Assembly: GCF_021917145.1 (NCBI RefSeq)
Contig: NC_061082.1
Location: 17,775,462 to 17,839,461, forward strand
From: Hypomesus transpacificus
Taxonomy: Eukaryota > Chordata > Actinopteri > Osmeriformes > Osmeridae
DNA: 64,000 nucleotides
Direction: 5' to 3'
Notes under the pieces: generated by a model
Database searches by the model: none
What the model saw: only the letters and a program-made list of their open reading frames with translations
What the model was told of the DNA's origin: nothing
Part shown: in pieces, positions 47,256-58,851 of the stretch
Numbering within the stretch: position 1 is the stretch's first letter
Layout: every line of letters begins with the position of its first letter
Position numbers and translations under genes: made by a program

Positions 47256-47470
47256 TGCTGTGCAGAGGTCTTAGGCACCCAATATTTGTATATGTATTTT
47301 TTCTTATACATGTATTTTACTGTCCTCTGTATTTGTGCAACAGTATAAAAGTGCAAAGATGTTTGTTTAATCTTTTAATTTAATAATTTCAATCTAAATT
47401 TAATTTTAAAGAATTTTAGCTTAACTTTTTCATTATCGTTTTACTTTGCCAAAGACTTTTGCTCAGTAAT
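47256..47470. mobile_element. Tc1/mariner-type MITE, copy B (degenerate)
   Basis: The left end GCTGTGCAGAGGTCTTAGGC and the right-end word GCCAAAGACTTTTGCTCAGT match the ends of the other MITE copies loosely. The interior is AT-rich and non-coding. It is an old copy. Confidence 0.5.
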
Positions 47471-48313
47471 GATATATATCACCTTTTTTATATGTTACAA
47501 AAAACACGAGACTCTGCTTTGTATTATTGATGGATCATTACGCAAAATATACGATTTTTCAAATTGATTAGACAAATTAATTTATGATCATTTTAAAGAT
47601 GTATCTATCTGTTGGTTACCCCTCTGTTCTATTGTTATAGCTCAATCTGATACTGGCTCTCAGTTTGTACTCTGCTCTCACCATCATGCTTATATTTTTC
47701 CTTGTGGAATGATGTATGGAATATGTTCTTCTAGCAAAAACAGTCAGCGTTCTCTTCTTTTTTTTTTGAATGAAACATTGACATGGGGTGGCCTAGTGAA
47801 GCATGGATTGTGTTTGTTATCATAGTGTTTGTTATAACACTTGCCCACTTGATAGGGCAAGTGTACTATGGGGCAAAGTATAAATACAAGTTGAAAAGTA
47901 AAATGTTTAGGCTCATCCAGCCATGTGGCTGTGGACTAATAAAATGTGGGGGTGTAGCTGCATCTGTGTTTAAAACTATCACCAACATCTGACCTTTTTG
48001 TTTTACCACCAGAATAAACGGATTACCAAAATGTTTCCTAGATTTCATCCATTCACTAGAGAGGGTACAATTTATGGGGAAATTGTGAGGTGTGCTTGTG
48101 TCTGTTGCAGATGGGTGCGTAGTATAAAAGTAATATATCGGTAAATTAAATAAGTATGCATACTTATTATTTATGAAGATTAGAGATTAAAACTTTTACA
48201 TTTGTTGCTGCTCATTTACACTTCAAAATAATTGGAGTGACGTGTATAATGAAACAGTGTTATCTTTTCATTTCTCAGAATTTCTTCTCATACCCTTCAA
48301 GAGGGGATGGTGA
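47471..48313. other. Intergenic DNA
   Basis: 47640-48010 resembles 55790-56160: shared words include CTCACCATCATGCTTA and TTTCCTTGTGGAATGA, and a GTGTTTGTTATCATAGT stretch lies near 47810 and 55990. It is therefore an old duplication. Short open frames show no domain. Confidence 0.5.
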
Positions 48314-48340
48314 CAGTGGCGGAACTAGAGTTGTATACAT

Positions 48341-48417
48341 GGGGTGGCCAAGGGGTGGCCAAGGGGTGGCCAAGGGGTGGCCAAGGGGTGGCCAAGGGGT
48401 GGCCAAGGGGTGGCCAA
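48341..48417. repeat. 11-bp minisatellite, seven copies
   Basis: The unit GGGGTGGCCAA is repeated seven times without visible change, directly inside the left end of the hAT-like element. Perfect arrays of this length are prone to copy-number change. Confidence 0.95.
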
Positions 48418-49461
48418 GGCTACTTCAGGGGGTCCATAGTCCAGAGTCTTGGGTCACTGTTTTAATTAATATATATAGTATAATCTGGGTCTATAAGTGC
48501 TGGAACATACAAAACATGTTTAGGAAAAAAAGCTCAAGTACCAGGGACTTATAATAGCATTTCTGTGTTGCAGAAATAACACAGTACATACTAGTTTATT
48601 TACAAAACAAAGTGAATTTACAAACCCCAAAAAACATTGCAATTTGACTTGACAGGTAGCAGAAATCAAGCAGAAATGGACTTGAAAAATATAAATAACT
48701 TGGTGCCCAACCACATTACAAATTTACAGTATAATATTTATGTTCATATATATTATGTTAACTAATAGCAAAAAAAAGTTTTGGATTTGGACTAAACAAG
48801 ACCAAATTAAATCTGTGGACCGCCTGGGCCAAAAATGCCAGGGCCGATTTTTTGTCCCAGTCCAGCCCTGGTTGTGGATACTATGTCCAGAAATAAAGCC
48901 AAGTCACTCATTTAGTGGCAGAATCCATTGTTGTGTCTCCAGAATTATTTAAGATATAGGCTAGTATAAGTTTAGCTAACTTGCAAATCCTGAGGATAGC
49001 CTACTGTAGCAGACCTTTCTATGTGACAACGGACCAGAGTGTTTTGTCCCTCGGGAGTTGCCGTAGGCTTGATGCTGAACGCATTTGTGAAATCAGCTAG
49101 GGCTGTTCGAATAGCGATGTCAAGAAGAGCAGTGGTAAAATACAAGTTCTAAAACTGGTTGTTCCCATCCTTGATTGTGATTGGCTATATCGCATTCCAT
49201 GCTGTTTACATGCTGTAAAATCCAGCATAACCTCACAGGTTGTCCTCACAACATTCTTTAACATTCCATATTACTGCGCATCGAATATTTCAAATTGAAA
49301 AAGACGGCAAAGATGTCCATCTGGCTGTTGCGTGGCAACGATTTATGTAGGAACTATACTTTGTAGTAGCGGAAGAATGACAGTTTATTATTAAACTATT
49401 TTGTTTCTAATCGTTTTTATTGATGAAACCATATAAAATATTTGTAGTAACAGTTTTAGAA

Positions 49462-49582
49462 AAGCAATAAGCCCCGCGAGTACGTGGTTTACTCTGATTT
49501 TAGAACAGGTAAGGGGAGTTGTTAGGCACGACGCGAAGCGGAAAATCAGCGTAAACCACGGCCTCGTGGGGCTTATTGCTTA
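49462..49582. mobile_element. Nested hairpin-type MITE, about 120 bp
   Basis: The left arm AAGCAATAAGCCCCGCGAG with CGTGGTTTACTCTGATTTT is mirrored by the right arm, inverted as AAGCAATAAGCCCCACGAG with CGTGGTTTACGCTGATTTT. The arms are about 40 bp each with a short interior. It sits inside the larger hAT-like element, so it is younger than the latter's insertion or travelled with it. Confidence 0.75.
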
Positions 49583-50389
49583 ATTATGAAAAGAGACAGC
49601 GTCCGTGTCTAATTGTCCACAGGATCATATACAGTTGTACTAAACCGAACTTACAAAGAGCTTGGTTACACTACTAAAATTGACTTAGTAATGTTGCTAG
49701 CGATGCTAGTGTTATTTTGCTAGAGCTAGCTAGCCACATTTCACTGGGTCTTGCAGCTGTTTGATTAACTGAAATTATTATGAAATGTTATGTTCTACTA
49801 GCCATTTGCCTACTTTAGCAAGTCACTGTATTTACAAGCCCTGATAGTGTAACTAAGATAGCCTAAATAATTCCTCTTTCAAGTAATAAGCCCCCGTTCA
49901 AGTGTTGAGCATTAAATTAGCTGCATGGTCTGTAGAGATCTTGAGACAAAGCCACTTTTTTGTTCTGAAAACCGGATGATATACATTTTTTTTAAATTTT
50001 AACAAGCCTACTGACTGTCTCAGTTTGTCTGTTATTGGAGTCGAAGTTCCAACATTAACTTACACAGCTACTGTAGGCTAATCAACATTCTTTATTTTTT
50101 TTCAGGAAACCTAAACCCGATGTAAATCTTAAAACTTACTTCAAATATTAGGCCTTTTTCAATTGCAAAAATAGCTTGTGGAGCTGTGGAAACATTCTTT
50201 ATTCTGCTGTCTGTTTTATTCTTCTGTATCTCACAACAAATTTATCTCTTCGATTTGAATAATGCAGCGCAACGCAGCACAATAAATGCTTCTTTCAACA
50301 TGAAGTCAAATGAAATGTCAATCAGCATAACATTTCCAGTAGCGAATTAAATTTTGGACACCCCGGACACCCCTCTGGCTCCGCTACTG

Positions 50390-51076
50390 GATGGTGATAG
50401 TCTATGTAGCAGCCTCCCATAGTTGAAAGAGTTGCATGAAAACAAAGAAATTGGGCGATTCTGTGTTAAAATGGTCCAAACCTATGTGACTCGGACTTTC
50501 GCTGAAGTTTTTCCCTTTTTAAGCATTTACTCATATTGAATTAATTCACTGAGAACCCACTTTGAAACAAGCTGATTCTAACAACATTTTGATTGGCAAT
50601 ATTTAAACTGGAATCCCTATCCCAACATTACCATCAGCAAACTGAAAATATGCCTCCAAAAAAGTAAATAAGCTCGACATTTATTTATGGACAACTGACG
50701 AATATAACAAGTTTACTGGAAGCAATACTTGACAGTAACAACATCCCTGGTCTGAAGACTTGGCGCTCATGTGACCGGATATCCATATTGTAAGTAGGGA
50801 AAAGCGCATTCACCTTGTCAGCTTCTCTATTCCCTCTGCGTCAGCCTCTCTCAATCCTGGTCATTGATCCTGGTCCCTGGGTCTACTGTAGCCCTGCAGG
50901 TTTTTAAATGATTATCGGCTCCAAATGACTGGGTGGTCAAAGCAAAAGTTGGAAGCAAGATAGATAGCCTTTCAAGTAATAAGTGTGCCCTTTGTGCACC
51001 TCCCCCCACCTGTCACTGAGGTCAGTCGCTGCTGCTGTTGCTAGCCAACCTTCACTGAGGGGATTGTTTGAATCAC
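50390..51076. other. Intergenic DNA
   Basis: No gene or named repeat is seen. The segment ends at the start of an OR remnant. Confidence 0.4.
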
Positions 51077-51350
51077 ATGATGAATAATGCATCAGTAGTT
51101 AAATTGTTTACTCTTTCTGGGTTTGAAGAGATGATGGGACGCAGAGTAACACTCTTCTTTCTTACATTACTGTTACTGTGTGTTTATACTAGTAGATATT
51201 GCTCATATTTTGGTATTAGATTTTTTTTAAACTAAATTAGCCCACGTCTATCCTTGTGTGTAGCTTTTTCATGAGTGGACTTTTAATGGCCTAAAACTGA
51301 AGCAGATTAGAAACAGGATTTGAGTTTCTTCATAACAAGTGAAAGAAAGA
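51077..51350 (+). pseudogene. Olfactory receptor pseudogene with TM2-to-TM7 deletion
   Basis: The start MNNASVVKLFTLSGFEEMMG is followed by TM1 words (LFFLTLLLLC), then a frame break and a stop-rich stretch. A CMSGLL-like word joins directly to KLKQIRNR from the end of TM7 and the C terminus, so about 220 codons are missing between TM2 and the tail. The same junction (GTGGACTTTTTATGG followed by TCTGAAAAC) exists in 58326-58605, showing that the deletion predates their duplication. Confidence 0.85.
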
Positions 51351-51574
51351 AATACATAACTGTCAAATGCCTGCAATTCCAATGAATAGTGAAATCTATT
51401 TTTGTTTCAATGGAACATTTCAAAGCATACACCGTCTCAAATGTAAGAATTATGTTTCTCTTCTGCGTTATCATTCCTTACATTTTAGCCTTCCTTCAAC
51501 AAAAATCTCAAATAATAAAATAAACCAACTCTACAGTATCTTGAATAACAAATTGCGAAGCTTAGTTTAATCTA

Positions 51575-51735
51575 CAATCCTGTGCAAAAGCCTTGCAAAA
51601 GACAAAAGAAAAGCAAAAATACTTTACAGCATAATGAAATGAAAAGACTGAAGAAAAATAATCGCAGCATTGCACTTTTATACTGCAGAACCAATACCCA
51701 AAATATTGGGAGGCTAAGACTTTTGCAAAGTACTG
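51575..51735. mobile_element. Tc1/mariner-type MITE, copy C
   Basis: TA-flanked (51573-51574 and 51736-51737). The ends are CAATCCTGTGCAAAAGCCTT and, inverted, CAGTACTTTGCAAAAGTCTT. It shares interior words (TTATACTGCAGAAC, ACCCAAAATATTGGG) with copy E at 58852. Both lie at the same distance behind paralogous OR relics, so this insertion also predates the duplication. Confidence 0.8.
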
Positions 51736-51899
51736 TAAGTATTAACAAAGCAGTTCCTGTGCAATCAAAGATCGTTTTATGACTTTAACATACAGCATCG
51801 TCACAATATGGTTTTCAGGTCGGGTTTAAGGACCTTAGTTGTAGAATATTGAAATAGCATATTTTGATTTTAAATGCCCATCTGACATGATAATGCAAG

Positions 51900-52480
51900 T
51901 CAGCGGGGTCTGTGTAGGGTGTACAGCACCACCTGCTGTTTTCATATACCTGACTACTCCCGATCTCTAGAAGAATAACTTGGTAACATACAGGAGCTTC
52001 TGTTCACGTACAGCCATCATCATCATCATCATCATGTAGGATCCCTTCTCATGGGCATGACCGATGCTGCAGTCAACAATGTAGCAGATGAACCTGACTT
52101 GTTGCTGCTCCAGTACATCCTATTCAGTCTTCTCAAGTGCTCCACACAACTCTCCAGATTAGCAACAATCAGACGAGTACATCTTTTTTGGATACAGACT
52201 TAATTTCTCATTAGAGTTCTAAAGGTTTACAGTATGACCACATCTAGCAACACCCCTCCTCCCTTCACTCCTTTCTAATCCAAACAGTGTCAAGGGCCTG
52301 AGTCCCTGTCCACCCACATGGTATGAGGTTATGTGCTAAAGGGTATAAGATACTGCTACATGTAGGGTGCATGGGTGATTCTTAAATATCCCATCGATGG
52401 TGTATCCCAACACAAGATAATATACATGTATGTGCTGAATTTATTTCCCATGTACCATTGTAGTTACTGTTAAACTGTAT
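51900..52480 (+). promoter_or_regulatory. Upstream block of the 52.6 kb receptor, duplicated at 60.6 kb
   Basis: The block runs from GCGGGGTCTGTGTAGGGTGT to ATATACATGTATGTGCTGAA and recurs at 60630-61110 plus 62772 onward. It holds a short ATC microsatellite (52017-52035) and a TATA-like GGGTATAAGATA at 52341. Its regulatory role is inferred from conservation upstream of two receptors. The stretch ATACATGTATGTG (around 52429) is the unoccupied counterpart of the Tc1 insertion site at 61110. Confidence 0.55.
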
Positions 52481-52620
52481 TTTTCTTTACAAATAGGAAA
52501 AACGTATTGGGCAACGTTCTTGCTTACTTACTTCTATGAACAGGAATACTATGGTAAGGTATGGTATTATGGTCTCTGTGTAATGAGCACACTTAATATT
52601 TGTTCTATTTCTTCACAGAT

Positions 52621-53577
52621 ATGAACTTTATTGACAATGCATCAACAGTGACATGGTTTACGCTTTCTGGTTTTGATGAGATGATGGAACACAGAGCCAC
52701 GTTCTTTTCTCTTACTTTACTGTGTTACTGTGCGATTATACTCGTAAATTTGGCTCTCATTTTGACTATAGTCCTGAATGAAAACCTCCATGAGCCCATG
52801 TACATCTTCCTGTGTAACTTGTGCATCAGTGGACTTTTTGGGACTGCAGGATTTTATCCCAAGTTCCTGCTGGATGTATTGTCTTATCTGCAGGTTATCT
52901 CTTATGCAGGATGTCTCATTCAGTCTTTTGTAATATATTCTTCTGCCTGTGGAGACTTTGCAATTCTAGCAGTGATGGCATATGACAGGTATGTGGCAAT
53001 CTGTAGACCACTGGAGTATCACTCTGTTATGACCAGGAGGAGGGTCACTTGGTTAGTCTTTTATCCATGGCTCTCTACGTTCTTTTTAATAAGTATACAA
53101 AGTATTTTAACAAGTACACTGAGATTATGTAGATCACACATAGAGAAGCTCTACTGTGCAAATTGGCCCACTGTTAAACTGTCTTGCACTTCAACCATAG
53201 CAAGTAATATAATGGGGTATATTAACACACTTTTCTATGCCGGACATATAATATTCATTGTGTGTTCCTATGTATATCTTATCAGGTCATGTTTGAAGTC
53301 TATTGAGGACAGGGGAAAGTTTATGCAGACCTGCATGCCACATTTACTGTCATTAATTAATGTAACAGGTGCTCTGCTGTTTGAGGTTTTCTACAGTAGA
53401 TACGGTTCAACAGTAATATCACAACACTTTCATAATTTCATGGCAGTACAGTTTTTAGTCATTCCTCCAATTCTAAACCCGCTTATTTATGGTGTTAAAC
53501 TGAAGCAGATTAGAAACCGAATTATGAGTTTGTGCATAAGTAAAAGAACGGTGTCATTAAAAAAGACATTACAGTGA
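52621..53577 (+). CDS. Olfactory receptor, 318 aa (FDEMMEHRA pair)
   Basis: An intact receptor. I start at MNFIDNASTVTWFTLSGFDE (52621), two bases after the acceptor TTTCTTCACAG. A possible donor, CTATG|GTAAGG, lies near 52555, implying a tiny intron of about 65 bp. NAS is at residue 6, LHEPMY at 56-61, SYAGCLIQSFVIY in TM3, and MAYDRYVAICRPLEYH at 119-133. GKFMQTCMPH precedes TM6 and PPILNPLIYG is in TM7. The loop after TM4 has LRLCRSHIEKLYC, with R where relatives have G. It is paired with 62935-63882. Confidence 0.95.
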   Translation: MNFIDNASTVTWFTLSGFDEMMEHRATFFSLTLLCYCAIILVNLALILTIVLNENLHEPMYIFLCNLCISGLFGTAGFYPKFLLDVLSYLQVISYAGCLIQSFVIYSSACGDFAILAVMAYDRYVAICRPLEYHSVMTRRRVTWLVFYPWLSTFFLISIQSILTSTLRLCRSHIEKLYCANWPTVKLSCTSTIASNIMGYINTLFYAGHIIFIVCSYVYLIRSCLKSIEDRGKFMQTCMPHLLSLINVTGALLFEVFYSRYGSTVISQHFHNFMAVQFLVIPPILNPLIYGVKLKQIRNRIMSLCISKRTVSLKKTLQ

Positions 53578-53804
53578 TATAAAGGCAACCATAGTAGGTT
53601 TTGGGGAGAGTAGCACATTTTCCTGTGTAACAATGTTGACAAACCTGTTTAGTGGTTTTGTTATTTTTCATACTTTTGATTGTTTTACAGATACCACCAC
53701 TGAGATGATTTTTATGATGTAAATTAGAATCTTCCATTGTGTTTCTTGAAGTGATGCAGTTGCCAGCAATGTCAATGATGTTACAAGTCTCAGACTTTCT
53801 CAGA

Positions 53805-53839
53805 CTCTCTCTCCCTCTCCCTCCCTCTTTCTCCCTCTT

Positions 53840-53897
<58 letters not shown>
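53805..53897. repeat. CT microsatellite
   Basis: A nearly pure CT dinucleotide run, preceded by CTCCCTCT variants. Open frames across it are artefacts of the repeat. Confidence 0.95.
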
Positions 53898-53900
<3 letters not shown>

Positions 53901-54149
53901 TTTACTTATAACAGACAAATAACAGTGCAAAAACACTGTTTGGTGAAAAACATTGCAGCTTTCCTTCTGTGGGTCAAAACTACCTGTCACTTTAGCCTTG
54001 GTGTGGGCATGTGCCATAAACCCTGGTAGGACAATCTGACAGGTGGGTTAAAATGTCAGGACACCTTCACCCTGCTATAGACTCACACACTCTACCTTCT
54101 GCAAGCCTCCATGCTGAACTGTGTTGGGGACACAAAGATTTCTGGCATT

Positions 54150-55410
54150 ATAGATAGATAATACAGTACTAGGAGGTTTAATCCCCTAGTTTAAACCAGA
54201 GGTGACTAATCTCGGTGTAATCCTGGTCTCAGATTTGAATTTCAACTGTCACATTAAGCGACCAAAACAGCTTTTTTTCACCTCTGGAATACAGCGAAGG
54301 TACGACCATTTATAAACCAGATTTACCTTCAGAATAGACTTTAAGGTCCTTTTTCTCACATACAAAGCTCTAAACGGACAAGTGAAGTGGAAGAATATGT
54401 ACTACGTTTCATCAATTTCTCAACATTTGAAATGATGTAAATACTTTTGTAAGTTCCCTTGTATTGTGAAATATACTAAGTCTTGAAGTGAAGAATAATT
54501 TTAAGTGTTGTGAAGGGCTAGATCCTAAGTCCAAACAGACGCACTGGAACTCAGAGTCTGATGCAAAAGTTTATTCAGACACAAACTTATCTAAACAAGT
54601 GAGTGTGTTCCCGGGAGCAGACTGGAATTTTTTTTATCTGGACATTTGTCTTATATATCAAAACCTTATCAGTTGTGTAATGTTTTTATTGGTACAATAC
54701 TGTTTGTCACAGATGCATTATGCATTTCTCACACTATTGGTCTCTTTCCCTAGGGGCATCAGATTACAGTTACATAGAAAACTCTCCTATGTTTTAGGCT
54801 TGCTCTGGCCTTGAAGCCCAGCTGCACTGGGTTGCTGAGCGTAAGGTCATAAATATGTCCCATGATATCTGGGCTTTGTAGTCTATGATATCTGAGCCTT
54901 GTCGTTTTCTATAGTAGAAGCATATACACAGTCTTCTCTCGCCCTCAGACCCTACATTTCCAGATTTTCACTTTGGTCTTAATATCTTCTACATATTAGT
55001 AGCAATACTAATCAGTCAACAGCTTTGCATCTGGTTTTCAGTAATATTGCATATAAAAGTAACATAAAAGATTGAGGTTCATTTCAATCCGTATAATCCA
55101 TAATCATTAACCATCTTCATAATTACAACAGTGTGATGTTTTTTCTACAACACAAGGACCTAGCTACATTGTTAAGTGTCTTACTAACTACAAACCAGCT
55201 AGAACACTGCAATCATCAGATGCAGGCCTATTAGAGGTCCCCAAAAGCAGTCATAAGAAGATTGGTAATGGATGCGGCCTTTGTCAATTACACCCCAAAA
55301 CTATGGAACACATTACCCATAAATATTAGGGTAGCAAACATGCCAGACATTTTAAACATCTTTTTAACAAAGCATTTAACAATTTTTTTTTTCTCAGAAG
55401 GGTTTTATTA
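54150..55410 (+). mobile_element. LINE (L2/Rex-like) 3' relic, split
   Basis: 54205-54390 gives LNLGVILVSDLNFNCHIK-like and FRIDFKVLFLTYKALNG-like words, which mark the C-terminal part of L2-type ORF2. 55230-55400 gives a PKLWNTLPINIR-like word typical of the very end. Between them, 54400-55190 is unrelated DNA. The frames are broken, and it is a dead fragment. Confidence 0.7.
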
Positions 55411-55581
55411 CTTTTATTACTTGTATTATTGTTTTTATTGATTGTGTTTTGGATTCCCGCAAAGATTGCGGCCTGTGTTTTGTAACTTTTTATTTATATT
55501 CGGAAACCACAAAGACTTTGGCTCGAGATACCGCAAATACTATGGCTCAAGATATAAGTTTAGAAAAATATATAAAATATA

Positions 55582-55682
55582 TACAGTAGTATATGCAGAA
55601 GTCTTTCCCACCCAAGATTTTTACACATGAATTTTGTCTTTTTTAATTGACAAAAGACTTAAGACTTCTGCACAGTACTGTA
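55582..55682. mobile_element. Tc1/mariner-type MITE, copy D (short)
   Basis: TA-flanked. The ends ACAGTAGTATATGCAGAAGT and, inverted, ACAGTACTGTGCAGAAGTCT are shared with the other copies, as is the sense of the interior. At about 100 bp it is the shortest copy. Confidence 0.7.
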
Positions 55683-56684
55683 TATAAAAAATCCATATAT
55701 ACCACCGTTATTTGTATGTTGTAAAAAAAACTGTTAAAGAAATGAATAATTATAAAGGTATATTTATCTGTCAGTTACCCCTGTGCACTATAGTTATAGC
55801 TCCCTCTGTTGACTGATACTGGCCCTGATTTTTTACACTGCTCTCACCATCATGCTTACCTCTTTCCTTGTGGAATGACATTACAGTATGTTGTTAGTTC
55901 TAACAAATCGCTTCATTTCTTTTTTTTAGCATTTTGATTGAAATATGACCACAAGTCGTAGGAGGAGCCTAACGAAACATAATGAGATTGTGTTTGTTAT
56001 CATAGTACAACTCAGATTTTATCATCTTGTTTTTTTACTTGCACTGCAATGTATAAATAAAAGTAGAAAAACCGCTGGTTATCTTCCAGTCATTTCTGTG
56101 GTGCATTGACCACCCTTATGTCTGTGGACTGACAAGATGTGGGGGTGATTTGAAGTCTGTATTTCTCTTTAGTCAGATGAAAAGGTCATGAAAATGGCTG
56201 GTTTGACATGAAACCTACAAGAGGTGAAGGCTACGCCTACTTCATGTCATGTAGCACCTTGGGACAGACCCCTCAGTTCCCTGTCAAGAGACTTTCTGCA
56301 ACAACCCAATGCTAACCTATAACAGCATCCAAACTCTTCCACTTCACCCACTTCCACTGAGCAGGGAGGCAACAGCTGAGGCAGCAGATATTCTGAACCA
56401 GAAGGGTCTGTATACTGTAAATATACAACTAGTGAAGAATAACATGTCAATGACTGGATACTAAATAACTGATGTTCATTATCATCGACATCAGTTATAT
56501 TATTAAAACTCATTACCTTGTCAGTTTAACTATTTTCAAGATCATTTAAATTATGCCGTTAACATGTTCTGTATCTAAAGACACGTAAACCTGGATATAA
56601 CTCATTCGTATTTCATATTTTACAATAACTGCTGCAAACTTACCATTTTGTGACCAGCTACTGTACTGATCTTTGTTTTGTTTT
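55683..56684. other. Upstream DNA of the broken subfamily-B receptor
   Basis: 55790-56160 resembles 47640-48010 (old duplication). The segment ends with the acceptor TTTTGTTTTCAG at 56687, just before the pseudogene. No gene is seen. Confidence 0.45.
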
Positions 56685-56719
56685 CAGTTACGATACCTCC
56701 AATACCACCAGTAGGTCAC

Positions 56720-57675
56720 ATGGAAAATGACACTTCTCCATTCTATTTCACCCTCACCCTCTTTAAGGACCTAGGATTGTACAGATATCTTTTTTTTTAT
56801 CATATGTTTCCTTCTGTATGCTTTAATGTTGTCTCTAAACATCATGATCATAGTAATTGTATTGCTGGAGAGAACACTGCACGAACCCATGTATGTTTTT
56901 ATTTCATGTCTGTCCATCAATTCTCTTTATGGCTCTACTGGTTTATTTCCTAGACTCATGGTGGATCTCCTCTCTGACACGCATCTAATCTCCCATCCTG
57001 TTTGTTTTACACAGATTTATGTCGTTTATACGTATGCATCGTATGAACTCATCATTCTGGGCATCATGGCTTATGACAGATATGTTGCAAAATGTAAACC
57101 GTTACATTACAACAGCATCATGAATTCAAAGACAGTTGTTCTATTAGTGGGTCTTGGATGGGTTTATCCCATTTGTTCCATTGGATCTTTGCTGTACCTG
57201 TTAGGTATCTGTTAGGTTGCCGTTATGTGGTAATGAAATAGCGAGGGTTTTTTGTGTCAACTGGCCTGTAGTCCAGCTTTCATGTGTGGACACCACACAA
57301 AACAATGCTGCAGGACTGCTTGTTACTATTACAACAGTATTTTTACCACTGGGCTTTGTTTTGTATACTTACTTTAGAATTATAATTGTTTGTAAGAAAA
57401 GCTCCAATGAATACCGTGGGAAAGCCTTAAAAACCTGTTTACCTCATATTGTTACATTTGTTATCTATTCCATAGCCCTGTTTTGTGAAGTATCTCTAAG
57501 TCGATATAAACATGATGAACTGAATCCAGTTGTGACTGTGATTCTGTCACTTGAGTTTCTAATAATTCCACCTATACTAAATCCACTTGTTTATGGTTTA
57601 AACCTGCCACAAATTCGAGGCATGATATTGAGATTGTTACAGACACCTAGAATAGTTGCCTGTATGTTACGATAA
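56720..57675 (+). pseudogene. Olfactory receptor pseudogene, subfamily B
   Basis: The start MENDTSPFYFTLTLFKDLGL is unmistakably a relative of the minus-strand receptors at 2916 and 12193. The frame slips in a T-run near 56790 (after YRYLFF) and continues in another frame as MIIVIVLLERTLHEPMYVF to MAYDRYVAKCKPLHY (K for I in the DRY motif). Near 57200 a partial duplication of CTGTTAGGT adds seven bases and a stop. The third frame then runs on as LPLCGNEIARVFC to IPPILNPLVYG and a normal end. Two to three lesions in otherwise good sequence mean a fairly recent death. Confidence 0.93.
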
Positions 57676-58204
57676 TTACCTTCTATTTCAAGGCAAAAAC
57701 AGAGCCTTCCTGCACATGGAAGGCAGTATGAATGTACATGTTTTCTTCTGTCTTTTTCAATGTGATACTTGGTTGGTAAGGAGTAAGAGTTACTTAGCAG
57801 CAGAGAAGAATTTGGCAGACTAAGTTCTTACTCTTCTTTCAATACCTTCTTCAAAACATCCGTTTCCAATTTAAGATTTATATTGCTCTTTTTTCTCATA
57901 ATGCTTTGATTGTACACCATTTTTTAATGGCTTTCATCCAGGACAATGAAAGTAATAAATACAACTAATTCTCTAGATCTCTGATTTGTACAGTATCTGC
58001 ATTCGACAGGTTTATCTATGACCTCATCCAGAAACCCTCCACCCCCCTTATATTCACATCAGTATCAAAGGACCTGAACCATATGTTCATCCACAAGGAA
58101 TATGATCATAACGTAAACTTTGGACAATAAAAAACGATGACATGTTGCGTGAACTGTAAGATGCTCTCATCTAAAGTTCCTCCCAACCTGAGGAACAGTA
58201 TGTG
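57676..58204. other. Intergenic DNA
   Basis: The 3' flank of the pseudogene. Nothing else is recognised. Confidence 0.4.
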
Positions 58205-58324
58205 CTGACAGTATCTCTCTGTGTCCTTGGGCAAGGCACTTCACCCTACTTGCCTTGGGGGAATGTCCCTGTACTTACTGTAAGTCACTCTGGATGAGAC
58301 CGTCTGCTAAATGACTAAATGTAA
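58205..58324 (+). mobile_element. SINE tail fragment
   Basis: It contains GTCCTTGGGCAAGGCACTTC, CTGTACTTACTGTAAGTCAC and GTCTGCTAAATGACTAAATG, matching the body and tail of the SINE at 15243-15430. The tRNA head is missing. It abuts the OR relic at 58326 and apparently replaced its first codons. Confidence 0.75.
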
Positions 58325-58325
58325 A

Positions 58326-58605
58326 TTGTTGACTAATTCTGGGTTTGATGAGATAATGGAAAACAGAGTGACACTCTTCTCTCTTACATTACTGTTACTG
58401 TGTGTCATGCAATTAAATGTGCTCTTATTTTCGTATTTGATTTAAAAAAACTAAAGAAGCCGATGTATATACTCGTGTGTAGCTACATGTACTCATGTGT
58501 AGCTACATGTACTCATGTAGCTTGTGCATGAGTGGACTTTTTATGGTCTGAAAACAAAAAAGGTTAGAAACAGAATTCTGAGTTTCTGTATAACAAGTGA
58601 AAGAA
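58326..58605 (+). pseudogene. Olfactory receptor pseudogene with TM2-to-TM7 deletion
   Basis: LTNSGFDEIMENRVTLFSLT-like codons are followed by decayed TM1, a triplication of TAGCTACATGTACTCATGT (about 58480-58520), then GTGGACTTTTTATGG joined to TM7-tail sequence (GTTAGAAACAGAATTC). It is the same lesion as 51077-51350. The initiator region is lost to the adjacent SINE fragment. Confidence 0.83.
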
Positions 58606-58851
58606 AAAATGAACTTTCAAATGCCTGCATTTCTGATAAATGGTGAAATCTACCTTCTATCTTCAAAAGATACTCAAATAATGTAAAAACAAATGAGCAA
58701 AACACATGATGTAAATGAATCATTTTGTTTCTGTGAATGTTTGATCATTATTCTTTACATTTTAGCCTTCATTCAACAAAAATCTCACGTAATAAAATAC
58801 ATCAACACTACAGTTCCTTGAATAACACATCACGCAGCATAGGATAATCTA

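Larger units (their letters stand above)
48314..50389. mobile_element. hAT-like element, 2,076 bp, non-autonomous
   Basis: The ends CAGTGGCGGAACTAG and, inverted, CAGTAGCGGAGCCAG are typical hAT terminal repeats. The target duplication GATGGTGA is perfect at 48306-48313 and 50390-50397. No transposase frame is visible, so it was moved in trans or is a decayed remnant. It carries an 11-bp minisatellite near the left end and a nested hairpin element (49462-49582). Confidence 0.88.

Noticed and set aside
48341-48417. Possible CRISPR-like array
   Set aside because: The 11-bp units are contiguous with no spacers, and the genome is vertebrate.
48237-48554. Open frame with GWPRGGQGVAK repeats
   Set aside because: It is a translation of the 11-bp minisatellite inside a non-coding transposon.
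53739-54029. Long open frames over the CT run on both strands
   Set aside because: Artefact of the dinucleotide repeat; low-complexity Leu-Ser or Arg-Glu product.
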